From assembly GCA_963699525.1 (NCBI GenBank), contig CAVOUI010000013.1, positions 62,001 to 126,000 of the forward strand: a stretch of DNA of 64,000 nucleotides, written 5' to 3'. Below, piece after piece: positions 9,088-18,837 of the stretch (positions are counted from its first letter, which is position 1; each line of letters begins with the position of its first letter). This stretch comes from SG8-41 sp963699525 (GTDB lineage Bacteria > Pseudomonadota > Gammaproteobacteria > Burkholderiales > SG8-41). The notes below the pieces were generated by a model that worked only from the letters and a program-made list of their open reading frames with translations, did no database searches and was not told where the DNA came from. Position numbers and translations under genes: made by a program.

Positions 9088-9348
9088 TCAGCGCTTGCAC
9101 TTGTAGATGAACTCGTAGGCTTTCTCGGCCACGGCGTCATCCATGAGGCAGGCGACCGCCTGCACGAAGTCCTTTGGTGCTTCCTCGATGAGCAGATCCG
9201 TCACCCAGGTATGCACCAGCCCCCTTCGCTGCTCGTCGGGCATCGCCAGCAGGCGCTCCAGCGTCGCGTTGATCTTCGAGTCGTCGCACGCCGCCGCCAG
9301 CAGGCTCACGAAACCGTCGATTTCTGCGACGGAGCGCGGCGAGCTCAC
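9088..9348 (-). CDS. Small protein of unknown function, coupled to the Vgb-like gene
   Basis: This 86-residue protein starts at GTG (9348-9346), and its start overlaps the natural stop of the upstream Vgb-like gene (GTGA). It is hidden in a longer frame because that upstream gene is shifted. The predicted protein is mostly helical and acidic, with no signal peptide or membrane segment. It contains four cysteines, at residues 21 and 67 and near the C-terminus in YKCKR among others. I recognise no family. The overlap suggests translational coupling and a function linked to its neighbour, but this is inference from position alone. Confidence 0.5.
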   Translation of the reverse strand: MSSPRSVAEIDGFVSLLAAACDDSKINATLERLLAMPDEQRRGLVHTWVTDLLIEEAPKDFVQAVACLMDDAVAEKAYEFIYKCKR

Positions 9349-10336
9349 TCCACGACTCCGAGCCGTCCGTTGTGCGAGCCCATGTACCACAGCCGCCCAC
9401 TGCGCGTCGGTCACCATCTTGCGGATGCCGACATTGTTCGAGGGCAGCGGGACCACTCGCATCTGCTCGGTCTTCGGGTCGAAGCGCACCACCGTATCGG
9501 TGTTGATCTCGTTGACCCACACGATGCCGCCGCCGTCCACCGTGATCGCGTAGGGGCCGGCATCGCCGCCCGGGAGCGGGTACTCCTTGACCACCTTCAT
9601 CGCCACGGGATCGAGCCTGGCCATCTTGCCGTTGCCGTAGAGCGCCACCCACATCGTGCCGTCGGGGGCGGTTGCGACGCGGCGCGGGCGCGAGCCGCGT
9701 CCCATGTTCACCTCGCTCATTTTCCCCGACTTCGGATCGAGCCTGCCCATCCGGTCGTCGCCCATGCGGCAGAACCAGACGTTGCCGTTCTTGTCGAGCG
9801 CGAGGCCGTAGGGGCCGCCCGAGGTCGGGATACTCCTGATCGCGCCCGTCTTCGTGTCGATGCTCGCGACCTTGTCGCCGCTCTGCATGGTGAACCAGAT
9901 CGTGCTCTGGTCGTCGGTGATGACGAGCGTGTGCGGCCCGCCGCCGCCGCGACGGCGTCTTGTACTCGGTTATCTTCCCGGTGGCCGGATCGAGCTTCCC
10001 GATCGTCCCGTTGCCGTTGCCGGTCGTCCACACCATGCCGTGCTTGTCCACCAGCAATCCGTGCGGCCGGTGGCCCGAGGGCATGTTCCATTCCTTGAAG
10101 CTCTCCGTCTTGGGGTCAAAGCGCGCTACCTTGTTGCCGGTCATCACGGAGATATAGATGGAGCCGTCGGGCGCGACCGCCGGATCGCGCGCGAACCGCG
10201 GCGTCGGCACCGGCCACTCGCTCACCTTCCCCGCGAAATGCGGGTGCGACCCGGGGGTAATGCCGTAGTTGGAGCCACCGGCATGCGCCGCATGGGCGAA
10301 GCACAGACAGAGCGTCAGGCAGGCATAGCGCTTCAT
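9345..10336 (-). pseudogene. Vgb-like (virginiamycin B lyase / SMP-30-type) beta-propeller protein, two frameshifts
   Basis: ATG at 10336 opens a signal peptide (MKRYACLTLCLCFAHAAHA), and repeated propeller blades follow: GSIYISVMTGNKVARFDPKT, GMVWTTGNGNGTIGKLDP, GNVWFCRMGDDRMGRLDPK. The frame breaks near 9949, in a run of CGG, where one extra base separates EYKTPS from GGGPHTLVITDD. It breaks again at 9399, where one extra base precedes GRLWYMGSHNGRLGVVE and the stop at 9345-9347. With both corrected the product is about 330 residues, matching Vgb-like secreted propellers. True Vgb linearises streptogramin B antibiotics, but most homologues have unknown substrates. The gene lies 11 nt after an enoyl-CoA hydratase-like gene. 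Confidence 0.7.
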
Positions 10337-10347
10337 TGCGGCTCCAA

Positions 10348-11157
10348 CTACTTGTTCTTCCAGCGGGGCTTGCGCTTCTCCGAGAACGCCGCGATTCCTT
10401 CCTTCCCGTCGTCGCTCTGGACGCTGTTCACCATCGCCGCAGTCGCAAGCCGGTAGGCTTGTTCGAGGTCGCCGCCCGCCTGCGCGTAGAAGGTCTTCTT
10501 GCCGGCCGCGACAACCGCGCGCGACTTCGCCAGGATCGATTTCGCCAGCCGCTGCACCTCCGCATCGAGCTGGTCCGCGGGCACCACGCGGTTGACGAGG
10601 CCCCAGGAAAGGGCCGTCGCGGCGTCGATCGGCTCGCCGGTCAGCAGCATCTCCATCGCGCGCTTGCGGGAGATGTTGCGCACGAGCGGCACGCCCGGCG
10701 TGGAACAGAACACTCCGAAATTGACTCCCGAGGTCGCGAAGCGCGCTTCCGGCACCGCGACGGCGAGGTCGCATTGCGCGACGAGCTGGCAGCCCGCGGC
10801 GTAGGCGGGACCGTGCACGCGCGCGATGACCGGTTGCGGCAGCCGCGTGAGCTCGATCATGACGCGCTCGCAGCGCTCGAAGACTTCCTGCGCGAATCCC
10901 GGGTCGGCGTGCCCGTGGATTTCCTTGAGATCGTGGCCGGCGCAGAACGCCTTGCCCGCGCCGGCGATGACGACGACGCGGATCGAGTCGTCACGCGCGA
11001 GGTCGTGCACCGCCGACTGCAGCGCGCCGAGCAGCGCGGCGGACAGCGCGTTGTACTGATCGGGCCGGTTGAGCGTGAGCGTCGCGACGCCCCCGGCGTC
11101 CTCGCGCAGCAGCACGTCGGCTTCGGCGTCCACGGTGGCGAGATGGATGGCGGTCAT
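10348..11157 (-). CDS. Enoyl-CoA hydratase/isomerase family protein (ECHDC3-like)
   Basis: This 269-residue crotonase-fold protein has the oxyanion-hole segments AGAGKAFCAGHDLKEIHG and HGPAYAAGCQLVAQCDLAVA. The latter and FATSGVNFGVFCSTPGVPLV resemble the ECHDC3 subgroup rather than classical hydratases. In that subgroup the second catalytic glutamate region of true enoyl-CoA hydratases is replaced. It may therefore act on another acyl-CoA, or be an isomerase or hydrolase. It leads the minus-strand cluster that continues into the Vgb-like gene with an 11-nt gap. Confidence 0.88.
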   Translation of the reverse strand: MTAIHLATVDAEADVLLREDAGGVATLTLNRPDQYNALSAALLGALQSAVHDLARDDSIRVVVIAGAGKAFCAGHDLKEIHGHADPGFAQEVFERCERVMIELTRLPQPVIARVHGPAYAAGCQLVAQCDLAVAVPEARFATSGVNFGVFCSTPGVPLVRNISRKRAMEMLLTGEPIDAATALSWGLVNRVVPADQLDAEVQRLAKSILAKSRAVVAAGKKTFYAQAGGDLEQAYRLATAAMVNSVQSDDGKEGIAAFSEKRKPRWKNK

Positions 11158-11205
11158 GCGGGCGGACTCCTCTACACGCCAGCCATATGGTAACTGAAGA
11201 CATGA

Positions 11206-11715
11206 TCAGTCGGCGAACGCCGCCAGCAGCAGGCCGAGCAGGGCGGTGAGCGCGGCCGGAATGCCGTAGCGCTCGTATTTCGACACCGCGTCGCCCGCGA
11301 TCAGCTCGACCGGCACCGGCGTCAGCTCGAGCACGCGGTTGGTCACGGAGTTCTCGACCCACCGCGTAAGCGAGTTCTTGCGTGCCGTGCCCATGACGAT
11401 CTGGTCGCAGCGCAGGCGGCGGGCGGTGTCCGCAATGCATTTCGCCTTGTCTCCCACCTCGGCGTGCACGGAGTAGGGGATGCCATGGTGGTCGAGCAAC
11501 TGCCTGACCGGTCTTAGCGCCTTCTCGGCCTCGTCGCGATGGTGGTCCTGGCGGTCCTTGCTGCTCACGAACCGCGCGATGTCCTTGTTGAACGGCGGCT
11601 GGATATTGAGCAGGTGGATTTCCATCGCGGTATTGCCCATGAACTGCCGGATGACGTGCCGGACCGCGATCTCGCTGTTGCGGGAGCCGTCGACGGGGAT
11701 GAGCACTTTCACCAT
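11206..11715 (-). CDS. Universal stress protein with C-terminal membrane anchor
   Basis: The ATG at 11715 has a strong AGGAGG 7 nt upstream, so it can be translated on its own. The 169-residue product opens MVKVLIPVDGSRNSEIAVRH, the standard UspA strand and nucleotide-binding start. It later has the GTARKNSLTRWVENSVTNRV segment, which corresponds to the ATP-binding G-2x-G-9x-G-S/T type motif in altered form. The last ~20 residues (GIPAALTALLGLLLAAF) form one hydrophobic segment that would anchor it to the membrane. The upstream P-type ATPase frame reads into it without a stop, so the two may also be made as a fusion. Confidence 0.75.
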   Translation of the reverse strand: MVKVLIPVDGSRNSEIAVRHVIRQFMGNTAMEIHLLNIQPPFNKDIARFVSSKDRQDHHRDEAEKALRPVRQLLDHHGIPYSVHAEVGDKAKCIADTARRLRCDQIVMGTARKNSLTRWVENSVTNRVLELTPVPVELIAGDAVSKYERYGIPAALTALLGLLLAAFAD

Positions 11716-14646
11716 GGCGTTGCCTCCTGCGCTGTGAGCCGATACGGATGAGGGCGCCGCGCCCGGTCGGGCCACGCCGGGGGAGGCTGCTGACGGGTCC
11801 GCCCGCCCTTCTTCGGTGCTCACCGCCGCTCTGCTGCGGAAATAGACCTTGAGCAGCTCCATCGCGATCGGAGACGCGAAGAAGAAGGGGAACATGAAGA
11901 GCCAGTCGCTCGCCGTCAGCGGCACCGTGTCGAAGAAGGGCTGCAGGAACGGCACGTACACCACCGCCAGCACCAGCAGGAACGAGGCGAGCACCGCCCA
12001 GTTCATCCACTTGTTCGAGAAAACGCCGATGGAGAACACGCTGTGGTATTCGGAGCGCGCGGTGAAAGCCCGGATGAGCTCGGAGGTGCACAGCGTGACG
12101 AACGCGATCGTCTGCGCCGCCTCGAGGTGCCCGGGATAGCGCTGCAGCCCGAACACGAACGCAAGCAGGATGGCGATGGCGTCGACCACGGCGACGACGC
12201 CGATGCCGATCGCCATGTCGCGATTGATGACCGGCTCCCGCGGCGGCCGCGGCGGGTGCTTCATGATGTCCGGGTCGCCCTTTTCCATGCCCAGCGCGAG
12301 CGCCGGGGCGCCGTCGCTCACGAGGTTCAGCCACAGGAGCTGCACCGGCCGGAGCGGAATGGGCAGCCCGAACAGCATCGACGCCGAAGATGATGAGGAT
12401 CTCGCCGACGTTGCAGGCGAGCAGGAAGTAGACGAACTTGCGGATGTTGGAGTAGATGATCCGTCCCTGCTCGATCGCGGAGACGATGCTGGCGAAGTTG
12501 TCGTCCGTCAGGACCATGTCCGCCGTCTCCTTGGACACGTCCGTTCCGGTGATGCCCATCGCCACGCCGATGTTCGCCCGCTTGAGGGCCGGGGCGTCGT
12601 TCACGCCGTCGCCGGTCATCGCCACGACATGGTCGCGCGCCTTCAGGGCATCGACGATCCGCGTCTTGTGCTGGGGCGAGACGCGGCAGCACACCTGGAG
12701 CTTGTCGGCGCGGGCCGCGAGCTCCTCGTCGCTCATCTTCTCGATCTCCGGGCCGGTCAGCACCAGGCCGCCCGGCGTGAGGACGCCGATCTCGCGCGCG
12801 ATCGCCTCGGCCGTTTCCTTGTGGTCGCCGGTGACCATGACGCTCTTCAGCCCGGCGCCATTGCGCGACCTTCACGGCCTCACGACCTCGGGCCGCGCCG
12901 GGTCGATCATGCCGAGCAGGCCGACGAAGGTGAGATCCTTCTCGATCGTCTCGGGCGTGCAGGTTTCGGGAACGCTCGTCCAGCGGACGGTAGGCGACGC
13001 CCAGCACCCGCAGCGCGTTGCTCGCCAGATCGCGGTTCTGGTCGAGGATCTCCCGGCGCTTTCCGTCTGTCAGGGGAACGGCTTGCCCCGCGTCCTGGAC
13101 GTGGGTGCAGAGATCGAGCAGGACGTCGGGCGCGCCCTTGACGAACGCGACGTGCGCGGGATAGCGGAAGCCCGGGGCGGAGCCCTCGTCGCGGCCGCGC
13201 TCGGCCCGGTGGATCGTCGTCATCCGCTTGCGGTCGGAGTCGAACGGGATCTCCTGGACCCGGGGCATCGCCTTTTCCAGCTCCGTCGCGCTCGAAGTCC
13301 GGCCTTCGCGGCGGCGACGACCATGGCGCCCTCCGTCGGATCGCCGACGATCCGCCACGATGCGCCGCCCGGCCTCGTCAGCCGCGCTCCTCGAGCTTCG
13401 CGTCATTGCACAGCAGCGCCGCCGTGCAGGAGCACCGTGGCGTCCGGCGTCGGTCGCGCGGGTCGAACGGCCTGCCGTCCACGGAAAACTGCCCGGTCGG
13501 GGCTGTAGCCCTCTCCGGTGACCCGGAACCGCTTGCCCCCGGCCCAGCCCTGGACGACGGTCATCTCGTTCTGCGTCAGCGTGCCGGTCTTGTCGGAGCA
13601 GATGACCGTGGCGCAGCCGAGCGTCTCCACGGCGGGCAGCTTGCGGATCAGGGCGTGGCGCTTGACCATCTGCTGCATGCCCAGCGCGAGGCAGATGGTG
13701 ACGATGGCGGGCAGGCCCTCGGGCACGGCGGCGATGGCGAGGCTGACGGCGGTCATGAAGAGATTGATGATGTCCTTCTGCTCGGCCCTGCAGGTAGTTG
13801 AGGAACCCGATCGTCGAAGATGTCCGTGAGCTTCGTGTCGCGGAGCAGGCCGAAGATGAAGACGAAGGCGCAGATGGCGAGGCAGACCGTGCCCAGCGAC
13901 CTTGCCGAGCTGCTCGAGCTTCTGCTGCAGGGGCGTGTCCTCGTCCTCGTAGGACTGGATCATCTCGGCGATCAGGCCGATCTGGGTGTTCATCCCGGTG
14001 CCCGTCACGAGCCCCTTGCCGCGGCCGTAGGTGACCAGGGTGCTCATGAAGGCGCGAGTTCCTGCGGTCGCCGAGCGGGATGTCCTTCTCCAGCACGACG
14101 CCGCGGCGTTCTTTTCCACGGGCACGGACTCGCCCGTCAGCGAGGCTTCCTCGATCTTGAGATTCACGCTCTCGACGAGGCGCATGTCGGCGGGAACGTA
14201 GTTGCCCGCCTCCAGGAGGACGAGGTCGCCGGGGACGAGCTCGCGGGCCGGAATCGTCGCCTGGTGCGCCGTCGCGGATGACCTGGGCGTTGGGCGCGGC
14301 CATCTTCTTCAGCGCGGCGAGCGCCTGCTCGGCCTTCGACTCCTGGATCACGCCCGACCACGGCGTTCAGCACGACGATGACCATGATGGCGATGGAATC
14401 GACCTACTCGCCCGAGCAGCGAGCGACGATGAGGGCCGCGACGATCAGGATGATCACCAGGTAGTTGTTGAACTGGCCCCACAGCAGCGCGAGAAAGCCC
14501 GGCCGGGGCTTCTCCGTGAGCTGATTCGGACCCATCTTACGGAGCCGATCCGCCGCCTCCTGCAGGCTCAGGCCGCGTTCGGCGTGGGACCGAAGATCGG
14601 CTACGACGCTTTCGACCGTTTTGCTGTGAGTGTCCTTGTCCTGCAT
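11716..14646 (-). pseudogene. P-type Ca2+-transporting ATPase (type IIA), many lesions
   Basis: The ATG at 14646 has AGGAGG 6 nt upstream. Pieces in all three minus frames align in order with a SERCA/PacL-type pump. These are an N-terminal domain (LRKMGPNQLTEKPRPG), actuator motif EEASLTGESVPVEK, membrane helix 4 AAVPEGLPA, phosphorylation site CSDKTGTLTQNEM, nucleotide-binding FVKGAPDVLLDLC, hinge TGDGVNDAPAL, and membrane helix 6 LVSDGAPALALGM. An in-frame TAG (14404-14406) stands where the family has an aromatic residue. At least ten one-base shifts follow, for example near 14353, 14260, 13499 and 12379. Every catalytic motif is intact, so the damage is either very recent or comes from the assembly. 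The Ca2+ specificity is inferred from family resemblance. Confidence 0.8.
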
Positions 14647-15078
14647 GGAAGCCTCCTGTGGCGCGGTTTGCCGCCCACTATGGGCCGGTGCACGGTGAAA
14701 GAAAATTTGATTGTTCCGATGCCTGCGATTACGAAAACGGAAGGCAAAGAACGAAATCGGATTGGAGCCATTACGATTGGTAATGGATGGTGGACTTGAT
14801 CAGGGCGATGGCGATGTGGTATCTATACGGCGTGACCTGGCGCGAGCCGGGCACCCCTCAAAAGGGGAGTAGCTTCGGCAGCCGGAAGGCTGCTACGACG
14901 CGATCGTCAATCCGGGCTCTGCCCCGGTCGCGCCGGCACCGGAGGCAGTGGTGCGAGCGAGACCTTTGCCAGACAGGTGAAGGTCTGTTTTTTTCCAGAC
15001 GGCCTTCACTGCGAGGTGAAGGCCGCCGTGCTTTTCACGGCATGGCGGCGTTGGCAACGGAATGGAGGAGCCATCGTC
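14647..15078. promoter_or_regulatory. Intergenic region between divergent ATPase and LysR genes
   Basis: These 432 bp hold no gene that I can support. The region nearest the ATPase (14700-14810) is relatively AT-rich and is where promoters would be expected. The part near the LysR gene contains several GTGAAGG/CCTTCAC repeats, described separately at 14962-15024. LysR regulators usually bind between divergent genes, so this is the likely operator region. Confidence 0.4.
14962..15024. repeat. Alternating GTGAAGG / CCTTCAC hairpins upstream of the LysR gene
   Basis: GGCCTTCAC at 15001-15009 and GTGAAGGCC at 15016-15024 are perfect 9-bp inverted arms. Immediately upstream, GACCTT and AAGGTC flank a loop and run into a T-tract (GTTTTTTT), and GTGAAGGTCTG can instead pair with CCAGACGGCCTTCAC. 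The two hairpins are mutually exclusive, and the first resembles a Rho-independent terminator on the plus strand. Attenuation or an operator is possible but unproven. Confidence 0.4.
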
Positions 15079-16032
15079 ATGCCGCAATCGAACATCCGGC
15101 GTTTCCTGAAGCACGGAACCCTGCCGCAGCTGCGGGTATTCGAAGCCAGCGCGCGCCTGGGAAACTTCACCCGCGCCGCGCAGGAACTGCATATGGCGCA
15201 GCCGACGGCCTCGGTGCAGATCAAGAAGCTGAGCGAAACGGTCGGCCTGCCGCTGTTCGAGCAGGTGGGCAAGCGCGTTTACCTGACCGAGGCCGGGCAG
15301 CGCGTGTACGAGGGCTGCAACGACCTGTTTCGCGCGCTCTCGAGCCTCGAGGAGTCGCTGAACGAAATGCGCGGCCTGGCGTCCGGCCAGCTGCGCCTCG
15401 CCGCGACGTCGACGGCCAAGTACTTTGCGCCCAGGCTGCTCGGCGCGTTCATCCAGCGCCATCCCGGCATCGAGGTGTCGCTGCAGATTCACAACCGGAG
15501 CACCCTCATCGAGCGGCTCGTGGCGAACACGGATGACCTGTACCTGTTCGCCGGCCCGCCTGCCGAGCACGAGGTCGTCGTCCAGGCCATCCTGCCTGAT
15601 CCGCTGGTCGTGTTTGCGCGCAACGACCATCCGCTGGCTGCCGAGAAGAACATCGCGTTTGCCCGCTTTGCCAGCGAGCCCTTCCTGGTACGCGAGCCCG
15701 GCTCGGGAACGCGCATGGTGGCATTGAAGCTGTTCGAGCAGCATGGGCTTGCCCCGAGAATCCGGATGGAGCTCTCCACCGACGAGGCCATCCGCGAGGC
15801 GATACTGGCCGGGCTCGGCGTCTCCATCCTGTCCCGCTACAGCCTGGGCCTGGAGCTGGAGGCGACGAAGCTCGCCTGTCTGGACGTGGAGGGATTTCCC
15901 ATCGAGCGCCACTGGCATTTCGTCTATCCGGTGGGCAAGCAGCTTTCGGTGACGGCGCGCGCGTTCATGGATTTCGCGCGGGTCGAGGCGCGGAGCCTCG
16001 TTTCCGACGCATTCGGGCCGCGCCCGCGTTGA
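15079..16032 (+). CDS. LysR-family transcriptional regulator (CbbR-like)
   Basis: The ATG at 15079 is preferred over upstream starts because GGAGG lies 10 nt upstream and the winged-helix domain begins at once. Residues ~15-75 contain FEASARLGNFTRAAQELHMA and QPTASVQIKKLSE, the LysR helix-turn-helix. The rest (about residues 95-300) is a periplasmic-binding-like effector domain with GQLRLAATSTAKYFAPRLL, similar to CbbR/CysB-type sensors. At 317 residues it has the typical family length. It is divergent from the P-type ATPase gene and convergent with the chp cluster. The target is not evident, since neither neighbour is a classical LysR-regulated pathway. Confidence 0.88.
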   Translation: MPQSNIRRFLKHGTLPQLRVFEASARLGNFTRAAQELHMAQPTASVQIKKLSETVGLPLFEQVGKRVYLTEAGQRVYEGCNDLFRALSSLEESLNEMRGLASGQLRLAATSTAKYFAPRLLGAFIQRHPGIEVSLQIHNRSTLIERLVANTDDLYLFAGPPAEHEVVVQAILPDPLVVFARNDHPLAAEKNIAFARFASEPFLVREPGSGTRMVALKLFEQHGLAPRIRMELSTDEAIREAILAGLGVSILSRYSLGLELEATKLACLDVEGFPIERHWHFVYPVGKQLSVTARAFMDFARVEARSLVSDAFGPRPR

Positions 16033-16068
16033 GTTTCTTCCGAGCGGGCGCCCGGATTGCTGTCGCTT

Positions 16069-18837
16069 CTATGCGGCCGCTGTTTGCGCTGCTGTCGCCG
16101 TCGGCTGCTTTCTGCCGGCAAGGTGTCTGGCGACGTGCTCCAAAAGGTCCGATTCCTCGAAGGGCTTCCCGAGGAAGGCGTTGACCCCGATCTCTGCAGC
16201 GTGTCGCCGGTGCTTGTCCGCCGTGCGGGAAGAAACGACGATGATGGGGATCGCCTGCGTGCGCGGGTCGCGCCGCACGGCTTTGGTGAGATCGAATCCG
16301 TCCATGCGCGGCATCTCGATATCCACCAGCATGATATCGGGGAGCGTGTCTTTCATCTGCTCCAGCGCGTCCACGCCATCCTTCGCCGTCACCACGCGGT
16401 AGCCTTCGCGCTCGAGCAGTCGGCTCGTGACCTTGCGCACTGTCAGCGAGTCGTCGACCACCATGATCACGGGTGGCCCGGGCACGGGTGGGACTGCCAC
16501 GGGTGGCGCAACGATTGGCTCGGCGGCGGGAGCCAGGCGTTGCGCGAGCTGCACGGGGTTGACGATGAGCGCGATGGCACCATCGGCGAGCACCGTGGCC
16601 CCGGCGACGCCGGGCAGCCGCGACAGCTGCGGTCCGATGTGCTTGACGACGATTTCCTGGTTTCCGACGAGCTCGTCCACGTGCAGGGCGATGCGCTGTA
16701 CGCCGCTCCGCAGCAGCAGAACGGAGTTGTAGTTCTGGATCCTGGTGCCGCCGCCTGCACCGAGCAGGTGCTGGAGGTAGTGCAGGGGATAGGCACGATC
16801 CTGGGACGCCACCTGCTTTTTCTCGTAGAGGATGGCCATGTCTTCGGCCTTGACGCGCAGCACCTGCTCGACCATCGCCGAGGAGATGGCGAGGACGTTG
16901 CCGCCCGCGCGCACGATCACCGCCTGCGTCACGGCAAGCGTGAGCGGAATATAGACGGTGATGGTCGTTCCACTGCCACGCGAGGTTGCGACGTCGATGC
17001 GCCCGCCGAGGGAGGCAATCTCGCTGCGGACCACGTCCATGCCGACGCCGCGGCCGGATAGCTCGGTCACCTCCTCCGCGGTGGAGAGGCCCGCGAAGAT
17101 CAGCTGAACGAGCTCGGTCTCGGCCACGTCCTGGTCGCGCCGCAGAATCCCCTTGTCGACCGCTTTCCGGCGCAGCACGTCGAGGTCCAGCCCGGCGCCG
17201 TCGTCGCTCATCATCAACGCGATCTCATTGCTTTCCTGCTTCAGGGTGATGGTAATGCGGCCGGTCTCCGGTTTTCCGGCTGCCGCGCGCGCGGCGGGCG
17301 CCTCCAGGCCATGGGCGAGCGCGTTGCGCAGCATGTGCTCGAGCGGGGCGCCGATCCTGTCCAGGACGCCGCGGTCGAGCTCGACCTGGCTGCCTGCGAT
17401 CTCGAGTTCGGCCTTCTTGTCGAGCTCCCTCGCGACCTGGCGGACGATGCGGTACAGGCGCTCGTTCAGCGTCGAGAATGGAACCGCGCGCATGCGCATG
17501 AGCTCCTGCTGCACATCACGGCTGATGCGCGCCTGCTGCAGCAGCGCGGAGTCGGTTTCGCCGAGATTCTTGAGGAGGGTCTGCTGGATCGAGGTCGCAT
17601 CGTGCAGGCTCTCGCCCATCAGCCGCGTAAGCTCCTGCATGCGCGTATAGCGGTCGAACTCGAGGGGATCGAAGTCGCGATTCTTCTCGTCAAGGATCGA
17701 GGCCCGCGACTGCAACTGGCTGTCCGCCTGGAGCTCGATCTCTCGCAGCTGGCCGCGCAGCCGGGTAATGCTCTCGCTGAGATCGGCGAGGGACTGCTTG
17801 ACCACCCGGAGCTCCGCCTCGATGCGGGACCTTGCAATGCTGACCTCGCCAGACGCGTTGATCAGGTGATCGAGGGTGTCGGCGTTGATCCGGAGCAGCG
17901 CGGCCGGGCTCGGCAGGGGCGGTTCGGCCGGCGACGCCGCGCCTTCCGGGATTTCGACCCGGGAGGCCGCGCTGGACTCGGCGGGCGGGAGCTTGCGGGC
18001 AGCCTCGGCCTCCTGCATGCGGTCGAGATCCAGGCTCAGCCGGTCGAGTTTCGATTCCAGATCCTCGAACAGTCCGGCGGGAAGCGTGTGCGCCTCGATG
18101 GCCGCCTCGATCTCGCTTTCCATGAGGTGCGTGAGCTCGCCGAGCCGCATGGCGCCGACCATGCGGGCGCTGCCCTTGAGCGTGTGCAGGGCCCGCCTCA
18201 GGGACTGCGATATTTTCTGGTCAGCGGGGCTGGCTTTCCACTCGCGCAGATCGCTTCCGATCGTCGGCAGGAGCTCGCGCGCTTCCTCGAGGAAGATCGG
18301 CAGAAGCTGCTCGTCGATGTCGTCGCGTATCTTGCGCTGTTCCGCGCCAATAGGGGCCTGAACCGCCTCGAGCGCCTCCACGGAAGCGGGCGGGACCGAG
18401 ACGGCGGAGGCCTCCGGGACCGATTCGGAAAGGAAAGTCGATGCCGTCCGCCGGAGGCGTGCCAACGAATCGCGCAGGCGGCGTGCAGCGCCCTTCGCCG
18501 GCGCCGGCTCCTGTCCTCGTTCGACCGCATCGACCATTTCCTGCAGCTTTTCGATCGCTACCCGCACCGCGCTCACATCGCGGTCCCCGGAAGCCTGTCG
18601 TGCGAATGGCAGCCAATGCTCGACCGCGCTTGCCAGGTCCGCGATCGCGGCGAAACCCGCGGTCCGGGAGCTGCTGGCGAGCGTGTGCGCGGCGCGCACG
18701 AACTCGTGCGAGGCTTCAGCGCCGGGCTTATCCGACCACCAGGCAAACTCCGCCTCGAGCGTGGCGACGTGCTGCGCGGCTTCACCGAGATAGACCTCAA
18801 GGAAGCTGCGCGCGAGACGCGTGCCGCCAATTGTCAC
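16069..18837 (-). CDS. chpA: ChpA/PilL chemotaxis histidine kinase, C-terminal half
   Basis: This 922-residue half has an Hpt-like domain (FVRAAHTLASSSRTAG), a second canonical Hpt domain with phosphoacceptor histidine in RRALHTLKGSARMVGAM, and a dimerisation helix. The CheA ATPase follows (N-box HMLRNALAHGLE, G-boxes DDGAGLD and GRGVGMDVV, then GSGTTITVYIPLT), then a CheW-like domain. A C-terminal receiver completes it (MVVDDSLTVRKV, LVDIEMPRMDGFD, VSSRTA, GKPF). It is not a separate gene in relatives: the frame matches the end of the upstream frame after removing one base near 18845. Together they make a ~1710-residue ChpA/PilL, which phosphorylates PilG and PilH to control type IV pilus extension and retraction. 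Confidence 0.9.
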   Translation of the reverse strand: MTIGGTRLARSFLEVYLGEAAQHVATLEAEFAWWSDKPGAEASHEFVRAAHTLASSSRTAGFAAIADLASAVEHWLPFARQASGDRDVSAVRVAIEKLQEMVDAVERGQEPAPAKGAARRLRDSLARLRRTASTFLSESVPEASAVSVPPASVEALEAVQAPIGAEQRKIRDDIDEQLLPIFLEEARELLPTIGSDLREWKASPADQKISQSLRRALHTLKGSARMVGAMRLGELTHLMESEIEAAIEAHTLPAGLFEDLESKLDRLSLDLDRMQEAEAARKLPPAESSAASRVEIPEGAASPAEPPLPSPAALLRINADTLDHLINASGEVSIARSRIEAELRVVKQSLADLSESITRLRGQLREIELQADSQLQSRASILDEKNRDFDPLEFDRYTRMQELTRLMGESLHDATSIQQTLLKNLGETDSALLQQARISRDVQQELMRMRAVPFSTLNERLYRIVRQVARELDKKAELEIAGSQVELDRGVLDRIGAPLEHMLRNALAHGLEAPAARAAAGKPETGRITITLKQESNEIALMMSDDGAGLDLDVLRRKAVDKGILRRDQDVAETELVQLIFAGLSTAEEVTELSGRGVGMDVVRSEIASLGGRIDVATSRGSGTTITVYIPLTLAVTQAVIVRAGGNVLAISSAMVEQVLRVKAEDMAILYEKKQVASQDRAYPLHYLQHLLGAGGGTRIQNYNSVLLLRSGVQRIALHVDELVGNQEIVVKHIGPQLSRLPGVAGATVLADGAIALIVNPVQLAQRLAPAAEPIVAPPVAVPPVPGPPVIMVVDDSLTVRKVTSRLLEREGYRVVTAKDGVDALEQMKDTLPDIMLVDIEMPRMDGFDLTKAVRRDPRTQAIPIIVVSSRTADKHRRHAAEIGVNAFLGKPFEESDLLEHVARHLAGRKQPTATAAQTAAA

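Noticed and set aside
11206..11715. Universal stress protein treated only as the C-terminus of the ATPase
   Set aside because: It has its own ATG and a strong AGGAGG, and the upstream gene is disrupted, so independent translation is at least as likely.
18797..18837. Two separate kinase genes overlapping by 41 nt
   Set aside because: The second frame lacks a good ribosome-binding site, and one inserted base accounts for the split of a normal ChpA.
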